Source: UBA2241 sp963777895
GTDB taxonomy: Bacteria > Actinomycetota > Thermoleophilia > UBA2241
Assembly: GCA_963777895.1 (NCBI GenBank)
Contig: CAVZSF010000005.1
Coordinates: 124,001-188,000 of the forward strand
DNA: 64,000 nucleotides
Direction of reading: 5' to 3'
A program made the translations under genes and the position numbers. Positions 49,045-60,798 of this stretch are shown here, piece by piece; position 1 is the stretch's first letter; the number at the start of each line of letters is the position of its first letter. The notes beneath the pieces are model-generated. The model saw only the letters and a program-made list of their open reading frames with translations, did no database searches and was not told the origin of the DNA.

Positions 49045-50363
49045 GCGCTCGTCGCACCTTCATCCTCGTCCTCATCCTCGTCGTGGCGCTGGCGGTGACT
49101 GCCGCCCTGGGCATCGCGGCCTGCGGCGGCTCCAGCGAGCCGTCAGGCTCGACCTCCTCGCCGGCCGACATCGGCAGCGGCACGGTCACCCTGTGGCACG
49201 GCTACACCGACATCGAGCGTACCGCCACCGACCAGGCGGTCACCGACTACAACGCGACGAACCCGCCGTGGAAGGTCAAGGCAGTGTTCGCGGGCAACAA
49301 CGACTACGCGCTCACCAAGCTGCAGACTGCCCTGGCGGCCGGCAAGGCGCCCGACATCGCCTATCAGTACGGCTCGTCGATGGCGCTTCTGGCGAAGCTG
49401 CCCCAGGTCGTCGACCTCACTGCGCGGGTGAACGACTCCGCCTTCGACTGGAACGACTTCTTCCCGGCCGTGCGGCTGGCCACGACGGTCGACGGCAAGG
49501 TCCTTGGCGTGCCGGCCCTGGTCGACAACCTGGCGCTCGTCTACAACAAGCAGCTCTTCGATCAGGCCGGCGTCGCGTACCCCACCGCGGACTGGACCTG
49601 GGACGACTTCCGCGCCGCCGCCCAGAAGCTGACCGTCCCGTCCGCCAAGCAGTTCGGATGGGCGTACGTGAACGACGGCAGCGAGGACACCGTGTGGCGC
49701 TTCCTCGCCCTGCTGTGGCAGGCGGGCGGCGACATGCTCACGCCCGACAACACGAAGGCCGCCTTCAACTCGCCGGCCGGCCTCAAGGCCATGACCCTGC
49801 TCTCGGACCTGGCCATCAAGGACCACGCCGTCTACCTCGACAACGGCAACGGCAACTACCTCAACCTGTTCAACGCCGGCAAGATCGCGATGCTGTGGAC
49901 CGGGCCGTGGGACATCTCGTCGATCAACAAGGACGTGCAGTTCGACGTCCAGATCCTGCCTGCGGACGTGAGCCACGCCACCATCGCGGGCCCCGACAAC
50001 TACGTGGTCATCGACAACGGGCAGCAGAACGTCGAGGACGCCTGGCAGTTCATCAAGTGGTTCACCTCTGCGGAGGAGCACCTGCAAGTACGCGACGCAG
50101 ACGGGCCACCTGCCGCATCCGCAAGTCCGAGACGGAGCTGCCCGGCCTATCAGGACTATCTCAAGAAGTTCCCGTCTTCTGCCGTCTTCGTCGCCAACCT
50201 CGACAACGTCACCAAGGCGCGTCCCAACATCCCGACCTACCCGCAGATCTCTCAGGCGGTGGGCCAGGCGGTGCAGGCGGTGCTGCTCGGCAAGATGAGC
50301 CCGGCCGACGCGCTCTCCGCGGCCGAGCAGCAGGTCAACGGCATCCTGGCCGCGGGCCAGTGA
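49041..50363 (+). CDS. Sugar ABC transporter substrate-binding lipoprotein, family 1
   Basis: A 440-residue receptor of the MalE/UgpB type. The signal peptide ends in lipobox GIAAC (Cys28), followed by a Ser/Gly linker. VTLWHGYTDIE, LAAGKAPDIAYQYGSS, VPALVDNLALVYNKQLFDQA and NAGKIAMLWTGPWDISSI are typical. Around 50090-50140 the sequence reads better in another frame (YATQTGHLP, then IRKSETEL). Two compensating base errors are likely there, and the rest is clean. The start overlaps the SIS stop (ATGA). The ligand is probably an oligosaccharide or glycoside, given the GH4 enzyme in the same regulon. Confidence 0.92.
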   Translation: MSARRTFILVLILVVALAVTAALGIAACGGSSEPSGSTSSPADIGSGTVTLWHGYTDIERTATDQAVTDYNATNPPWKVKAVFAGNNDYALTKLQTALAAGKAPDIAYQYGSSMALLAKLPQVVDLTARVNDSAFDWNDFFPAVRLATTVDGKVLGVPALVDNLALVYNKQLFDQAGVAYPTADWTWDDFRAAAQKLTVPSAKQFGWAYVNDGSEDTVWRFLALLWQAGGDMLTPDNTKAAFNSPAGLKAMTLLSDLAIKDHAVYLDNGNGNYLNLFNAGKIAMLWTGPWDISSINKDVQFDVQILPADVSHATIAGPDNYVVIDNGQQNVEDAWQFIKWFTSAEEHLQVRDADGPPAASASPRRSCPAYQDYLKKFPSSAVFVANLDNVTKARPNIPTYPQISQAVGQAVQAVLLGKMSPADALSAAEQQVNGILAAGQ

Positions 50364-50382
50364 GCCGGGGCGCGGGAAACCC

Positions 50383-51321
50383 GTGACGGAAGGCGGTACG
50401 GCCGGACAGGCGGTCGCGCAGCGGGCCAGAGCACCGCTGCGCGACCGCCTGCTCGGCAGCGACCACCTCGCCGGCTGGTTCTTCGTCTCGCCGGCGGCCA
50501 TCTTCATAGGGCTGTTCGGCGTCGCCCCCATCGTCTGGTCCCTCATCATCTCCTTCCAGGACAACTCGCTGGTCACGAGCGGCACCTGGATCGGGCTCGA
50601 CAACTATCGCCGTCTGATGCACGACCCCATGTTCGCCGACTCGATCCGGCGGACCATCGTCTACACCGCGCTCTTCGTGCCGATCACCCTGTTCGCGGCG
50701 CTTGCCGTCGCTGTTGGGCTCAACCGGCGTCTGCCGGGCATGCGCTTCTACCGCACGGCGGTCTTCGCCCCGGTGGTCACGTCGACGGTCGCCACCGCCA
50801 TCATGTTCAGCTGGCTGCTCGACCCGTACTTCGGGATCGTCAATCTCGCCCTCAACAGGCTCGGCATCGCCTCACAGGGCTTCTTCCAGGATCCGGGCCA
50901 GGCGCTCTACTGCATCGTCGCGGTCACCGTGTGGGGCTGGCTCGGCTTCGCCGTCGTGGTCTACCTCGCGGCCCTGCAAGGCATCCCCAGGGAGCTGATC
51001 GAGGCGGCCGAGATCGACGGCTGCACGCGCTGGCGTTCCTTCTGGCGGGTGCAGTTCCCGCTGCTCGGGCCGACGACGCTCTTCCTGGTCGTCTGGCTGA
51101 CGATCAACTCGCTGCAGCTCTTCGACGAGATCTACGTGATCACGAAGGGCGGGCCGCTCTCGAGCACGACGGTCGTCGTGTACTACCTCTTCCAGCAGGC
51201 CTTCGCCTTCTTCCAGGCCGGCTATGCGACGGCCATCGCCTACGTCGTCTTCGTGGCGATCCTCGTGCTCACCGTGGTGCAGCTGCTGCTCGGGCGCAGG
51301 CTCGTGCACTACCGCTCGTGA
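50383..51321 (+). CDS. Sugar ABC transporter permease, MalF/UgpA type
   Basis: An intact 312-residue permease with six helices. LAGWFFVSPAAIFIGLFGVA is helix 1. GLDNYRRLMHDPMFADSIRR and the EAA loop ELIEAAEIDGCTRWRSFWRV then QFPLL are family signatures. GTG at 50383 follows GGGAAA. An Arg-rich cytoplasmic N-terminus precedes helix 1. Twenty bases separate it from the second permease gene. It works with the MalG-type partner and the ATPase at 52244. Confidence 0.93.
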   Translation: MTEGGTAGQAVAQRARAPLRDRLLGSDHLAGWFFVSPAAIFIGLFGVAPIVWSLIISFQDNSLVTSGTWIGLDNYRRLMHDPMFADSIRRTIVYTALFVPITLFAALAVAVGLNRRLPGMRFYRTAVFAPVVTSTVATAIMFSWLLDPYFGIVNLALNRLGIASQGFFQDPGQALYCIVAVTVWGWLGFAVVVYLAALQGIPRELIEAAEIDGCTRWRSFWRVQFPLLGPTTLFLVVWLTINSLQLFDEIYVITKGGPLSSTTVVVYYLFQQAFAFFQAGYATAIAYVVFVAILVLTVVQLLLGRRLVHYRS

Positions 51322-51340
51322 CGGTCGGGGAGGGCGGCGC

Positions 51341-52235
51341 ATGATGGAGGCGGGCAAAGATCGTGGCGGGGTCGCCGCCGAGATGCTCGGACTCAGCCAG
51401 GTACGACCTGCCGAGCTGCGCCGCGAGAAGCGCTGGGCGTCGCCCTGGTGGCACGTCGCCCTGATACCCCTCGCCATCGTGATGCTCTTCCCGTTCTTCT
51501 GGCTGGTCGTCACCAGCCTGCAGACGGTCGAGCAGTCCCTTCACGGCCGGCCTGCACTTCTCGCTGCAGCTCCACAACTACGTCGACGCCTGGACTCAGG
51601 CGCCCTTCGGTCGCTGGATGCTGAACACCACGATCGTCTCGGTCACCGTCGTGATCTCGAACCTGGTCTTCTGCAGCATGGCGGGCTATGCCCTCGCGCG
51701 GATCCCGTTCTTCGGCAACGGCGCTCTCTTCCTCGTGATCCTCGCCACGCTGATGGTGCCCTTCCAGGTCGTCATGGTGCCGACGCTGCTGATCGTGCGC
51801 GGCTTCGGCCTGGTCGACACCCTGCCGGCGCTGATGGGACCCAACTTCGTGACGCCCTTCGGCGTCTTCCTGCTGCGTCAGTTCTTCAAGACGATGCCGG
51901 TCGAGATCGAGGAGGCGGCGCGCATCGACGGCGCCAGCCGCCTGGGCACGCTGGTCAAGGTGGTGGTGCCGTCGATGCGCGCCCCGCTCGCCACGGTCGG
52001 CATCATGACGCTGCTCTGGACCTGGAACGACTTCCTCTGGCCCCTGATCGCCATCCAGTCCGAGAGCAACTACACGCTGCAGCTCGGCCTGATGACCTTC
52101 CAGGGGGCGCACAACATCAACTGGCCGCTGGTGATGGCGGGCACCGTGATGACGCAGATCCCCATGCTGGTGATCTTCGTGCTCGCGCAGCGCTGGTTCG
52201 TCCAGTCGCTCGCCACGCAGGGGCTCAAGGGGTAG
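51341..52235 (+). CDS. Sugar ABC transporter permease, MalG/UgpE type (one frameshift)
   Basis: The second membrane subunit, about 298 residues. HVALIPLAIVMLFPFFWLVV is helix 1. After one frame change near 51545 come LHNYVDAWTQAPFGRWMLNT, LARIPFFGNGALFLVILATL and the EAA loop EIEEAARIDGASRLGTLVKV. WNDFLWPLIAI and VFVLAQRWFVQSLATQGLKG complete the family pattern. ATG at 51341 has GGGGAGGG upstream. Nine bases separate its stop from the ATPase start. Confidence 0.92.
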
Positions 52236-52243
52236 GGAGACCC

Positions 52244-53396
<1,153 letters not shown>

Positions 53397-53423
53397 CGTC
53401 GCCGGCGCGCCTGGCTGATCTCA

Positions 53424-53447
53424 GCCGGCGCCGGTGTCTGCGCCGGC
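53424..53447. terminator. Hairpin between convergent operons
   Basis: A perfect 8-bp GC stem (53424-53431 with 53440-53447) with an eight-base loop fills the 53-base gap between the ATPase stop and the GatZ-like stop. It has no T-tract, so termination is inferred from location. Confidence 0.4.
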
Positions 53448-53449
53448 CC

Positions 53450-54757
53450 TCAGCCGGCGCAGGCCGCCCAGTACCTCCTGAGTACGGCGCTCACGTGGTG
53501 GCGCACTACGCAGAGGGGCTCAGGCCGCAGCTCGCCGGCGCGGACGGCTTCGTATTCGAGCGGCAGGAACTGGCTGAGCAACGCCGTCGGGAGCGGCACG
53601 GCCGAGACGTTGCGGAACAGCCGGTACACGGCATCTCGCACCTCGTCTCGAGGCCAGTAGTACCGGGCGCGGTCGCTGAAGCTGAAGGCGCGCGCCAGCG
53701 CTTGCGCCTGCGCATCGCCATCGTGGTAGCCGCGCCAGTGGGACGCGTCGGCGAGCATGGCGGCGTCGAGGGTCTCGCGCAGGCGCGAGGCCTCGCCCTC
53801 GCCGGCCGCCGGGAGCTCGCGCTCGATCGCCTCGAGGGCGAACAGCGCCTCGCGGTAGGCGAAGGTCAGCGCGGGCCCCACCTTGAGGACCGCGAAATGA
53901 TCGCGCACGAGCGCGCGCAGGGCGGCCTCCGTCTGGTAGTCGGTGGAATGCGCTTCGTAGACCAGCCCGGGGACCTCTTCGAGGAGGTCCGAGAGCGCCT
54001 GCGTCCTCGCGGGATCGTAGTCGTGCACCGTCCATTCGCCGAACTCGACGCCGGGCTGGACGACGACGGCGATCACGCGCCGCCAGGCGTCGTCCAGCCC
54101 GGCGTCCCGGAAGGCGACCTCGGCCGATCGGAGCAGGCGGCGCACGTGCTGAGGGCCCGTCGGCGCCGGGCCCTCGTCGCCGGCCTGCTCGCCGCCCGGC
54201 GCCGGCACCTCGGTGCCGATCACGTAGAGCGGTGCGGGGGAGCCGGACGGCATCTCGGCATGGGCGGCTTCGGCGATCAGGCAGAGCTCGACCGTGCGCT
54301 CCAGGACCACCTCGTCGGTCAGGACGTCGTCACCGCCGAGCGGCATGCTGCAATCGAGGTGGATCTTCACGTAGCCGGCGAGCACACAGGCCCGCACGAG
54401 CTCGCCGGCCTTCTTCATCGCCGCCGCGGCTGGCGCCTCGCGCCACGGGTAGGGGCCGAGGTGGTCGCCGCCCAGGACGAGCGACGATTCCGCCAGCCCC
54501 TCTACGGCCGCCAGTTGCTCGACTTGAGCGCGGAAGGCGGCCGGCGTCATCCCGGTGTAGCCGCCGTCCTGGTTCACCTGGTTGCAGGTCGACTCGATGA
54601 GGGCGAGACCGCCAAACGCACGGGCCTCGGCGAGCGCGGCTCCGAGGACGGCGGGTTCGGCGGAGCACACGGACGGGATGCCGACCGGCCGCCCGTCGTG
54701 GTTGGCCAGCAGCAGGGACCGGAAGCGGCCGGTCGCCTCATCGGCCGGAGAGCTCAT
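53450..54757 (-). CDS. GatZ/KbaZ-type tagatose-bisphosphate aldolase non-catalytic subunit family protein
   Basis: An intact 435-residue TIM-barrel protein of the PF08013 family. LANHDGRPVGIPSVCSAEP, ALIESTCNQVNQDGGYTGMT, GGDHLGPYPWR, KIHLDCSMPLGGD and VYEAHSTDYQTEAALRALVR are the diagnostic blocks. GatZ and KbaZ assist the class II aldolases GatY and KbaY in tagatose-1,6-bisphosphate cleavage. Related proteins have been found to be epimerases, and a kinase role has also been suggested. No GatY/KbaY gene is in this cluster, so an independent epimerase or other catalytic role deserves consideration. The ATG overlaps the PfkB stop by four bases (ATGA). Confidence 0.88.
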   Translation of the reverse strand: MSSPADEATGRFRSLLLANHDGRPVGIPSVCSAEPAVLGAALAEARAFGGLALIESTCNQVNQDGGYTGMTPAAFRAQVEQLAAVEGLAESSLVLGGDHLGPYPWREAPAAAAMKKAGELVRACVLAGYVKIHLDCSMPLGGDDVLTDEVVLERTVELCLIAEAAHAEMPSGSPAPLYVIGTEVPAPGGEQAGDEGPAPTGPQHVRRLLRSAEVAFRDAGLDDAWRRVIAVVVQPGVEFGEWTVHDYDPARTQALSDLLEEVPGLVYEAHSTDYQTEAALRALVRDHFAVLKVGPALTFAYREALFALEAIERELPAAGEGEASRLRETLDAAMLADASHWRGYHDGDAQAQALARAFSFSDRARYYWPRDEVRDAVYRLFRNVSAVPLPTALLSQFLPLEYEAVRAGELRPEPLCVVRHHVSAVLRRYWAACAG

Positions 54758-55732
54758 CGGCTCTCGAGTAGCCGCTCGGCCTCGTCGAGCGTCGGCTGCC
54801 ATCCCGTGCCGCCGGCCCCGCGCAGCGACAGCGCACCGCAGGCGGCGGCCAGCTTGAGGCTGCGCTCGAGGCCGCCGCCGGCAAGCCAGCCGGCGAGGAA
54901 GCCGGCGTCGAACGTGTCGCCGGCGCCGACGGTGTCGGCGACGCCGACCGTCACCGCGGGCGTGCGCAGCAGGCGACCGTCGTCCACGAGCAGGGCGCCC
55001 TCGGTGCCGCGTTTGACGACCGGGAGCGGCCCGAGCGCGGCCAGCGCGAGGGCCGCCTGCTCGAGGTCGCGCGGCGGCTCGACCGGCTCCAGCGCCTGGG
55101 CGATCGCGAGCGCCTCCTCGCTGTTCGGGAAGAGCACGTCGACCACCGGGAGCACGCCGCCGAGACCATCCCAGCGATCGAGTGGGTCCCAGTTGGTGTC
55201 CAGGGAGGTCGTGAGCGCCGGCGTCGTGCGCGGCGTCGAAGAGGCCGCGCAGGCCGGCGGCGAGGAGCGGCTGCAGGAAGAACGAGCTCACATGGAGATG
55301 GCGGGCAGCGGCGAGCTGCTCCTGGGCGACCATGCCGGCGTCAAGAGCCGGGATGCTGCCCGCGAAGGTGAGCATCGAGCGGTCCTTGTCGTCGTCGCGC
55401 ACGAGGTGGACGGTCAGGCCGGTGGCGAGCTCGTCCTGCGTGACCACGCCCGTCACGTCGACGCCGCGGTCGCGGAGCTGCTCCAGCATGAAGCGGCCCG
55501 CGGCGTCGTCGCCGACGACGCTGACGAGCGCCGTGCGCAGGCCGAGGCGCGCCGCGCCGCAGGCCAGGATCGCGGCGGAGCCGCCGATCGTGAGCGTCCC
55601 CGTGTCGACGAGCTGCTCGACCTGGGCGTAGACGATGGTCGGCGGAACGCCGCTCAGGACGACGTCGGGGTTGGCGTCGCCGACGACCAGCAGGTCGAGC
55701 GGGCGCGCGCCGGCTGGCGGCGGCGTCCTCAC
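54754..55732 (-). CDS. PfkB-family carbohydrate kinase (frameshifted)
   Basis: Ribokinase-like sugar kinase of about 325 residues. LDLLVVGDANPDVVLSG starts the Rossmann core. GGSAAILACGAARLGLRTAL is the first PfkB signature. TVGVADTVGAGDTFDAGFLA is the second, with the catalytic Asp in GAGD. A frame change near 55225 splits the protein within DTNWDPLDRWDG. GTG at 55732 has GGGAGG upstream. Genes on both sides are in the same direction, GH4 then PfkB then the GatZ-like gene. Phosphorylation of a ketose, ketose-6-phosphate or nucleoside is possible; tagatose-6-phosphate would suit the neighbours (inference). Confidence 0.87.
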
Positions 55733-55793
55733 CGGAACCTCCCGCGCCTCGGATCTGCCGGTGCTGGCTGCACGGCGTGCGCCACGGCCGTCC

Positions 55794-57101
<1,308 letters not shown>

Positions 57102-57123
57102 TGAGGGCTCCTCCCTCTGCGAC

Positions 57124-57167
57124 GCTTCGTGAGCGATAGTCTCCCAAAACGAGCAGAATCGAGCAAG
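57124..57167 (+). promoter_or_regulatory. Bipartite operator candidate, copy 2 (upstream of the GH4 operon)
   Basis: GCTTCGTGAGCGATA (57124-57138) and GCAGAATCGAGCAAG (57153-57167) match the boxes at 48104 and 48133 in 14 of 15 and 13 of 15 positions. The two boxes are again 29 bases apart. The site ends 23 bases upstream of the GH4 start codon. Confidence 0.6.
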
Positions 57168-57197
57168 AGTCGCCGTTCGGCGGGGGGCGCCGCCGGC

Positions 57198-57680
57198 TCA
57201 GGCGCGCCGCATGAAACGCAGCAGCAGCACCGCGGCGGCGATCATGACGGCCGACACTGCCATCGGCTGCCACACCGGCGCCCACCACTCTTCGGGGATG
57301 AGGAAGAGCAGGTCTTTCGTCCGCAGTGACGAGGGCCAGCCCAGCAGCACCCAGAGCCAGCCGTAGTAGGCGATGTCCCAGATTCCGAAGGCGGCAAGCC
57401 AGTAGGCGATCGCCTGCCACCAGGTGCGGCCGGCCAGCAGGGTGATGCTCAGGAGGACCACCATGGTCGCGGCCTCGCGGCTCTGCTCGTAGGCGAGGTA
57501 GTCCTTGGGGAAGTGGAAGCGCCTCTCGGTGAACGCCGTGGCGTACTCGAGGGCGAAGAGCTTTCGCAGGTAGTAGACGACCGTGGCTTCGATCAGCGCG
57601 AAGGCGACGGCGCAGACGGCGACGACGATCAGCCGGGGCCAGGGCGAGCGCGTGGTGAGAAAGCCCTCCATGGCGCGCAT
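57198..57680 (-). CDS. Small integral membrane protein of unknown function
   Basis: 160 residues with about four helices: PRLIVVAVCAVAFALIEATV, AATMVVLLSITLLAG, WLAAFGIWDIAYYGWLWVLL and VSAVMIAAAVLLLRF. Aromatic, conserved-looking loops (YLRKLFALEYATAFTERRFH and LAYEQSREAA) face one side. The start is either of two ATGs (57680 or 57671). I recognise no family. It is followed on the same strand by nothing related, and the GH4 operator separates it from the carbohydrate cluster. Confidence 0.6.
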   Translation of the reverse strand: MRAMEGFLTTRSPWPRLIVVAVCAVAFALIEATVVYYLRKLFALEYATAFTERRFHFPKDYLAYEQSREAATMVVLLSITLLAGRTWWQAIAYWLAAFGIWDIAYYGWLWVLLGWPSSLRTKDLLFLIPEEWWAPVWQPMAVSAVMIAAAVLLLRFMRRA

Positions 57681-57790
57681 CCTATCGTCCCGCGCCATCG
57701 CGCCATCTGCGCCGAGCGGTCGTTGCGTCGCCGATCCGCTGCCGCCGGCGGGCACGGTGCCGCCCCGCCGTTTCACCGACCCGGCCTGCC

Positions 57791-57814
57791 GCCGACCGGG
57801 CGTGCCCGGTCGGC
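57791..57814 (-). terminator. Hairpin downstream of the EEP-family gene
   Basis: A perfect 10-bp stem (57791-57800 with 57805-57814) with a CGTG loop lies four bases after the stop at 57819. It lacks a T-tract. Confidence 0.45.
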
Positions 57815-57818
57815 GGCG

Positions 57819-58646
57819 CTACGGCAGCGCGAGGGCGGCGACGACCGGCCAGTGATCGGACGGCAGGCGGCCGTCGACCAGATCCTGCACGACGGCCGCC
57901 TGCCGCACCTGCCACTGCCGCGTCACGAGGACGAAGTCGATGCGCGTCCAGTCGGTCTGGCCGTCCCAGTGGTGGTGCGTGCCGGCGCCCGGACCGGCGG
58001 CGCCGAGCCGCGCCAGCGGGTCGCGCAGGCCGCCGGCCAGCAGGCGCTGCAGTGCCGGGTCGCGCGCGGCGCAGTTGAAGTCGCCGGCCACGATCCAGGG
58101 CAGGTCGCCGGCGATCCACTCGAGCAGGGCCTCGGCGCTGCGCTCGCGCGAGCGCGCCGAGGCTCCGTCCCAATGGCAGTCGGCGAAGCCGAACGCGGCC
58201 GCGCTGCGGGCGTCGCCGGCGCCGGTCGCTGCCGTGTCGCCTCCCGGCGCTTCCTCAACGAAGCGCCCGTCCGCTTCGCGGAACCACGCCAGCGTGGCCA
58301 CACGCGGGATGGTGTTCCCCCAGGTCATCGAGCCAGGCACGTCCGGAGTCTCGGAGAACCAGCGCGTCGTCCAGTCGAGCAGTTCGAGGCGCTCGGGCCG
58401 GTAGAGGGTGGTGCAGCGCTCGCCGCGGGCGGCGCCGTCGTCGCGGCCGGCGGCGAAAGCCGCGTAAGAAGGCAGCCGGTCGAGCAGAAAGCGCTCCTGG
58501 AAGCCGAGGACCTCCTGCAGACCCACGACATCGGCGTGCAGGCGGGCGATCGCCGCTGCGGCGGCGCGCCGCCGCAGCGGCCAAGCGTGCCTGCCGTCCA
58601 GACCCAGCCCTTGCCGGATGTTGAAGGTCGCGACCCTCAGCCTCAT
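57819..58646 (-). CDS. Endonuclease/exonuclease/phosphatase (EEP) family protein
   Basis: An intact 275-residue phosphoesterase. VATFNIRQGLG (Asn of the active site), DVVGLQEV (metal Glu), IVAGDFNCAARDP (Asp and Asn), TDWTRIDFVLV and LPSDHWPVVAAL (Asp-His) are the standard EEP motifs in order. These enzymes hydrolyse phosphodiesters in nucleic acids, phosphoinositides or sphingomyelin. Without a signal peptide or a fused domain the substrate cannot be predicted. The gene is divergent from pirin. Confidence 0.88.
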   Translation of the reverse strand: MRLRVATFNIRQGLGLDGRHAWPLRRRAAAAAIARLHADVVGLQEVLGFQERFLLDRLPSYAAFAAGRDDGAARGERCTTLYRPERLELLDWTTRWFSETPDVPGSMTWGNTIPRVATLAWFREADGRFVEEAPGGDTAATGAGDARSAAAFGFADCHWDGASARSRERSAEALLEWIAGDLPWIVAGDFNCAARDPALQRLLAGGLRDPLARLGAAGPGAGTHHHWDGQTDWTRIDFVLVTRQWQVRQAAVVQDLVDGRLPSDHWPVVAALALP

Positions 58647-58711
58647 GTTGTCACTCTGCCCCAGCTCGGGTATGCCTCACCCGCCCGTCCCCGTCGTCAC
58701 CGGAGGTCGTC

Positions 58712-59662
58712 ATGGCTGCCGTCGTCCGTCGCGTCATCAGGACCGTGCGCCCGCAAGCGGTGACCGAGGGCGCCGGCGTGCGTCTGCAGCGCGTCATCGG
58801 CGGGTTCGCGCTCGACTACCTCGACCCCTTCCTCCTGCTCGACCACTTCGGCTCCGACGACCCGGCCGACTACCTCGCCGGCTTCCCGTGGCACCCGCAC
58901 CGCGGCATCGAGACCGTCACCTACATGTTGGACGGCCAGGTCGACCACCGCGACAGCATCGGCAACGCGGGCACCATCGGCGGCGGCGACATCCAGTGGA
59001 TGACCGCAGGGGGCGGCATCATGCACGAGGAGATGCCACGGGCGCGCGATGGACGCATGGAGGGCTTCCAGCTCTGGGTGAACCTGCCGGCCGAGCTCAA
59101 GATGACGCACCCCCGCTATCAGGATGTGAGCGCGGCCCAGATCCCGGCCGTGCGCCGCGCCGACGGCGTCACGATCAGGGTGGTGGCGGGCGAAGTGGAG
59201 GGGGTCGCCGGAGCCGTGCACGAGATCTACGCCGACCCGTCGTATCTCGACGTCGAGTTGCCGCCGGGCGCGTCGTTCACGCACCTCGTGCCTCAAGGTC
59301 ACACCGCCTTCGCCTACCTGTATCGAGGAAGCGCCGCCTTCGGTGAAGACGGCGCGCCGGCCCTCGACGAGTGGGCCTTCGGCCCGGGCGTCGAGGCCCC
59401 GGGTGGAGGTGCAGAAGCTGAGGGCGCTGCGGTCGCGCCGGTGCTGCTGGTGCTGGGCGACGGCGACGAGACGCGCGCCCGGGGCGGCGAGGCTGGGGCG
59501 CGCTTCCTGCTCGTGTCGGGCCGTCCCCTGGAGGAGCCCATCGCGCGCTACGGCCCCTTCGTCATGACCACACGCGCCGAGATCGAACAGGCGCTGCGTG
59601 ACCTGCGCGCCGACGAGTTCGTGTGGCGCGACGATGCGGAGTGGCTGGCCGCGAGGCGGTGA
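58712..59662 (+). CDS. Pirin family protein
   Basis: An intact 316-residue bicupin. The N-terminal cupin carries the metal-binding set in WHPHRGIETVTYMLDGQVDH and further in HEEMP. LQLWVNLP-like sequence (GFQLWVNLPAELKM) marks the domain boundary. The C-terminal cupin starts IRVVAGEVEGV. Bacterial pirins act as quercetinase-like dioxygenases or metabolic regulators. ATG follows CCGGAGGTCGTC with GGAGG. The stop lies four bases from the convergent gene's stop. Confidence 0.92.
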   Translation: MAAVVRRVIRTVRPQAVTEGAGVRLQRVIGGFALDYLDPFLLLDHFGSDDPADYLAGFPWHPHRGIETVTYMLDGQVDHRDSIGNAGTIGGGDIQWMTAGGGIMHEEMPRARDGRMEGFQLWVNLPAELKMTHPRYQDVSAAQIPAVRRADGVTIRVVAGEVEGVAGAVHEIYADPSYLDVELPPGASFTHLVPQGHTAFAYLYRGSAAFGEDGAPALDEWAFGPGVEAPGGGAEAEGAAVAPVLLVLGDGDETRARGGEAGARFLLVSGRPLEEPIARYGPFVMTTRAEIEQALRDLRADEFVWRDDAEWLAARR

Positions 59663-59666
59663 GGCC

Positions 59667-60107
59667 TCAGCCGCCGGTGGTGCGCCGCTCCGGACCCTGA
59701 AACGTCAGCTGGCCGGTCCTGCGGTCGGCGGCGACGATCGCGCTCTGGTCCTCCTCGACCAGGAAGCCCTGGCCGCCGAGGCGGGCGTTCGCGAGCGACT
59801 TGGCAAGCAGGCTGACGATGTCGTCGTCGGGTTCGCCGAGCCACGTCGGCGGCTCCTGGCCGGCGGGCGGCGGCGCCTCGCGCCACACGTCGCCGTCGCG
59901 CATCAGCAGGTAGCGTGTCGGCGAGCCGTCTGGCGCCGTCGTCGCCAGCAGCCATCCGCGGGCGGTCGGCTCCCCCGGCGAGCCGTCCTGAGTGAAGCTC
60001 ACATCGCAGTTGGTGTCACGCCTCAGGATGGCCAACTGCTGCAGGTACTTCTGCACGATCTCACGGAGCTTCTGCCGCGGGTACTTCGGATGGTACTCAT
60101 AGGTCAC
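59667..60107 (-). CDS. Hypothetical protein
   Basis: 146 residues with no family I recognise. The sequence is polar and probably cytoplasmic. It begins VTYEYHPKYPRQKLREIVQK. A mixed alpha/beta region follows, with TARGWLLATTAPDGSPTRYL and GDVWREAPPPAGQEPPTW. It ends GQLTFQGPERRTTGG. GTG at 60107 with GGAG upstream is preferred because the reading is coherent from there. No catalytic motif is visible. Confidence 0.5.
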   Translation of the reverse strand: MTYEYHPKYPRQKLREIVQKYLQQLAILRRDTNCDVSFTQDGSPGEPTARGWLLATTAPDGSPTRYLLMRDGDVWREAPPPAGQEPPTWLGEPDDDIVSLLAKSLANARLGGQGFLVEEDQSAIVAADRRTGQLTFQGPERRTTGG

Positions 60108-60226
60108 CGCTCCACCCCTTTGCCGAGAGTCAGACCATCTTATCCTGCGCGGCAAGACGCCCGGGCGCAGGCGGGGCGTGTCGCCCGGGCGCAGGGGGTG
60201 GCGAGACGCCGACTCGGCGCCCGTCC

Positions 60227-60646
60227 TCAGGTCCTGAAGCTCCGGCGCAGCGAGAACTCCTCGCTGTCGTTTTGTACGTGCTCCTTGAGCGTGTGCACGC
60301 CTACCCTTTTCTCGTCCTCTGAGGGACGGCCCTTTTCCGCGGCGTAGTCACCCCCGTCGATGTAGCTCCAGAAGAGCACGAGATCGTGTGAGGCCTTGTG
60401 CTCGAGGAGCTCGCGCTCCTGGCCGGTCTGCTCCTCCGGTACGGCGACGTTCAGCGTGACGCGTGTGCGATCGCCCGCGAGGGCGTCGAACTCGATGACG
60501 CCGGAGTCGGTGGCGCTCACGCACGCGACCTCGTCGCAGGCGAGACGGCGGCGCCCGACGAGCACCGAGTCGAGGAAGTGACGCCAGGCCTCGGTGGTCT
60601 CGGCGTGGGAAGCGGGGATCTCGATGGAACGGCGAACGGCGGTCAT
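60227..60646 (-). CDS. SRPBCC (polyketide cyclase/dehydrase-like) family protein
   Basis: An intact 139-residue protein. The START/SRPBCC fold is suggested by RRSIEIPASHAETTEAWRHF at the N-terminus and by GVIEFDALAGDRTRVTLNVA, then VPEE, in the middle. A C-terminal helix with RELLEHKASHDLVLFWSYID follows. Such proteins bind hydrophobic ligands or act on stress. ATG has GAGGAGGGG upstream. The gene is divergent from the secreted SGNH-like protein. The ligand is unknown. Confidence 0.65.
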   Translation of the reverse strand: MTAVRRSIEIPASHAETTEAWRHFLDSVLVGRRRLACDEVACVSATDSGVIEFDALAGDRTRVTLNVAVPEEQTGQERELLEHKASHDLVLFWSYIDGGDYAAEKGRPSEDEKRVGVHTLKEHVQNDSEEFSLRRSFRT

Positions 60647-60798
60647 GACGCCCCTCCTCGTTGATGGCCGGATCTTCACGCGGGGTTAGCTACCCGGGTC
60701 TCTCCCGTGAGAACCCCGCGGCATTGGGGGCATTCCGGCCGGCGCGCGTCGTTTGTCGTGCTCGTGGTGACCTGATACAAACGCGCCGGGAGGTAGGC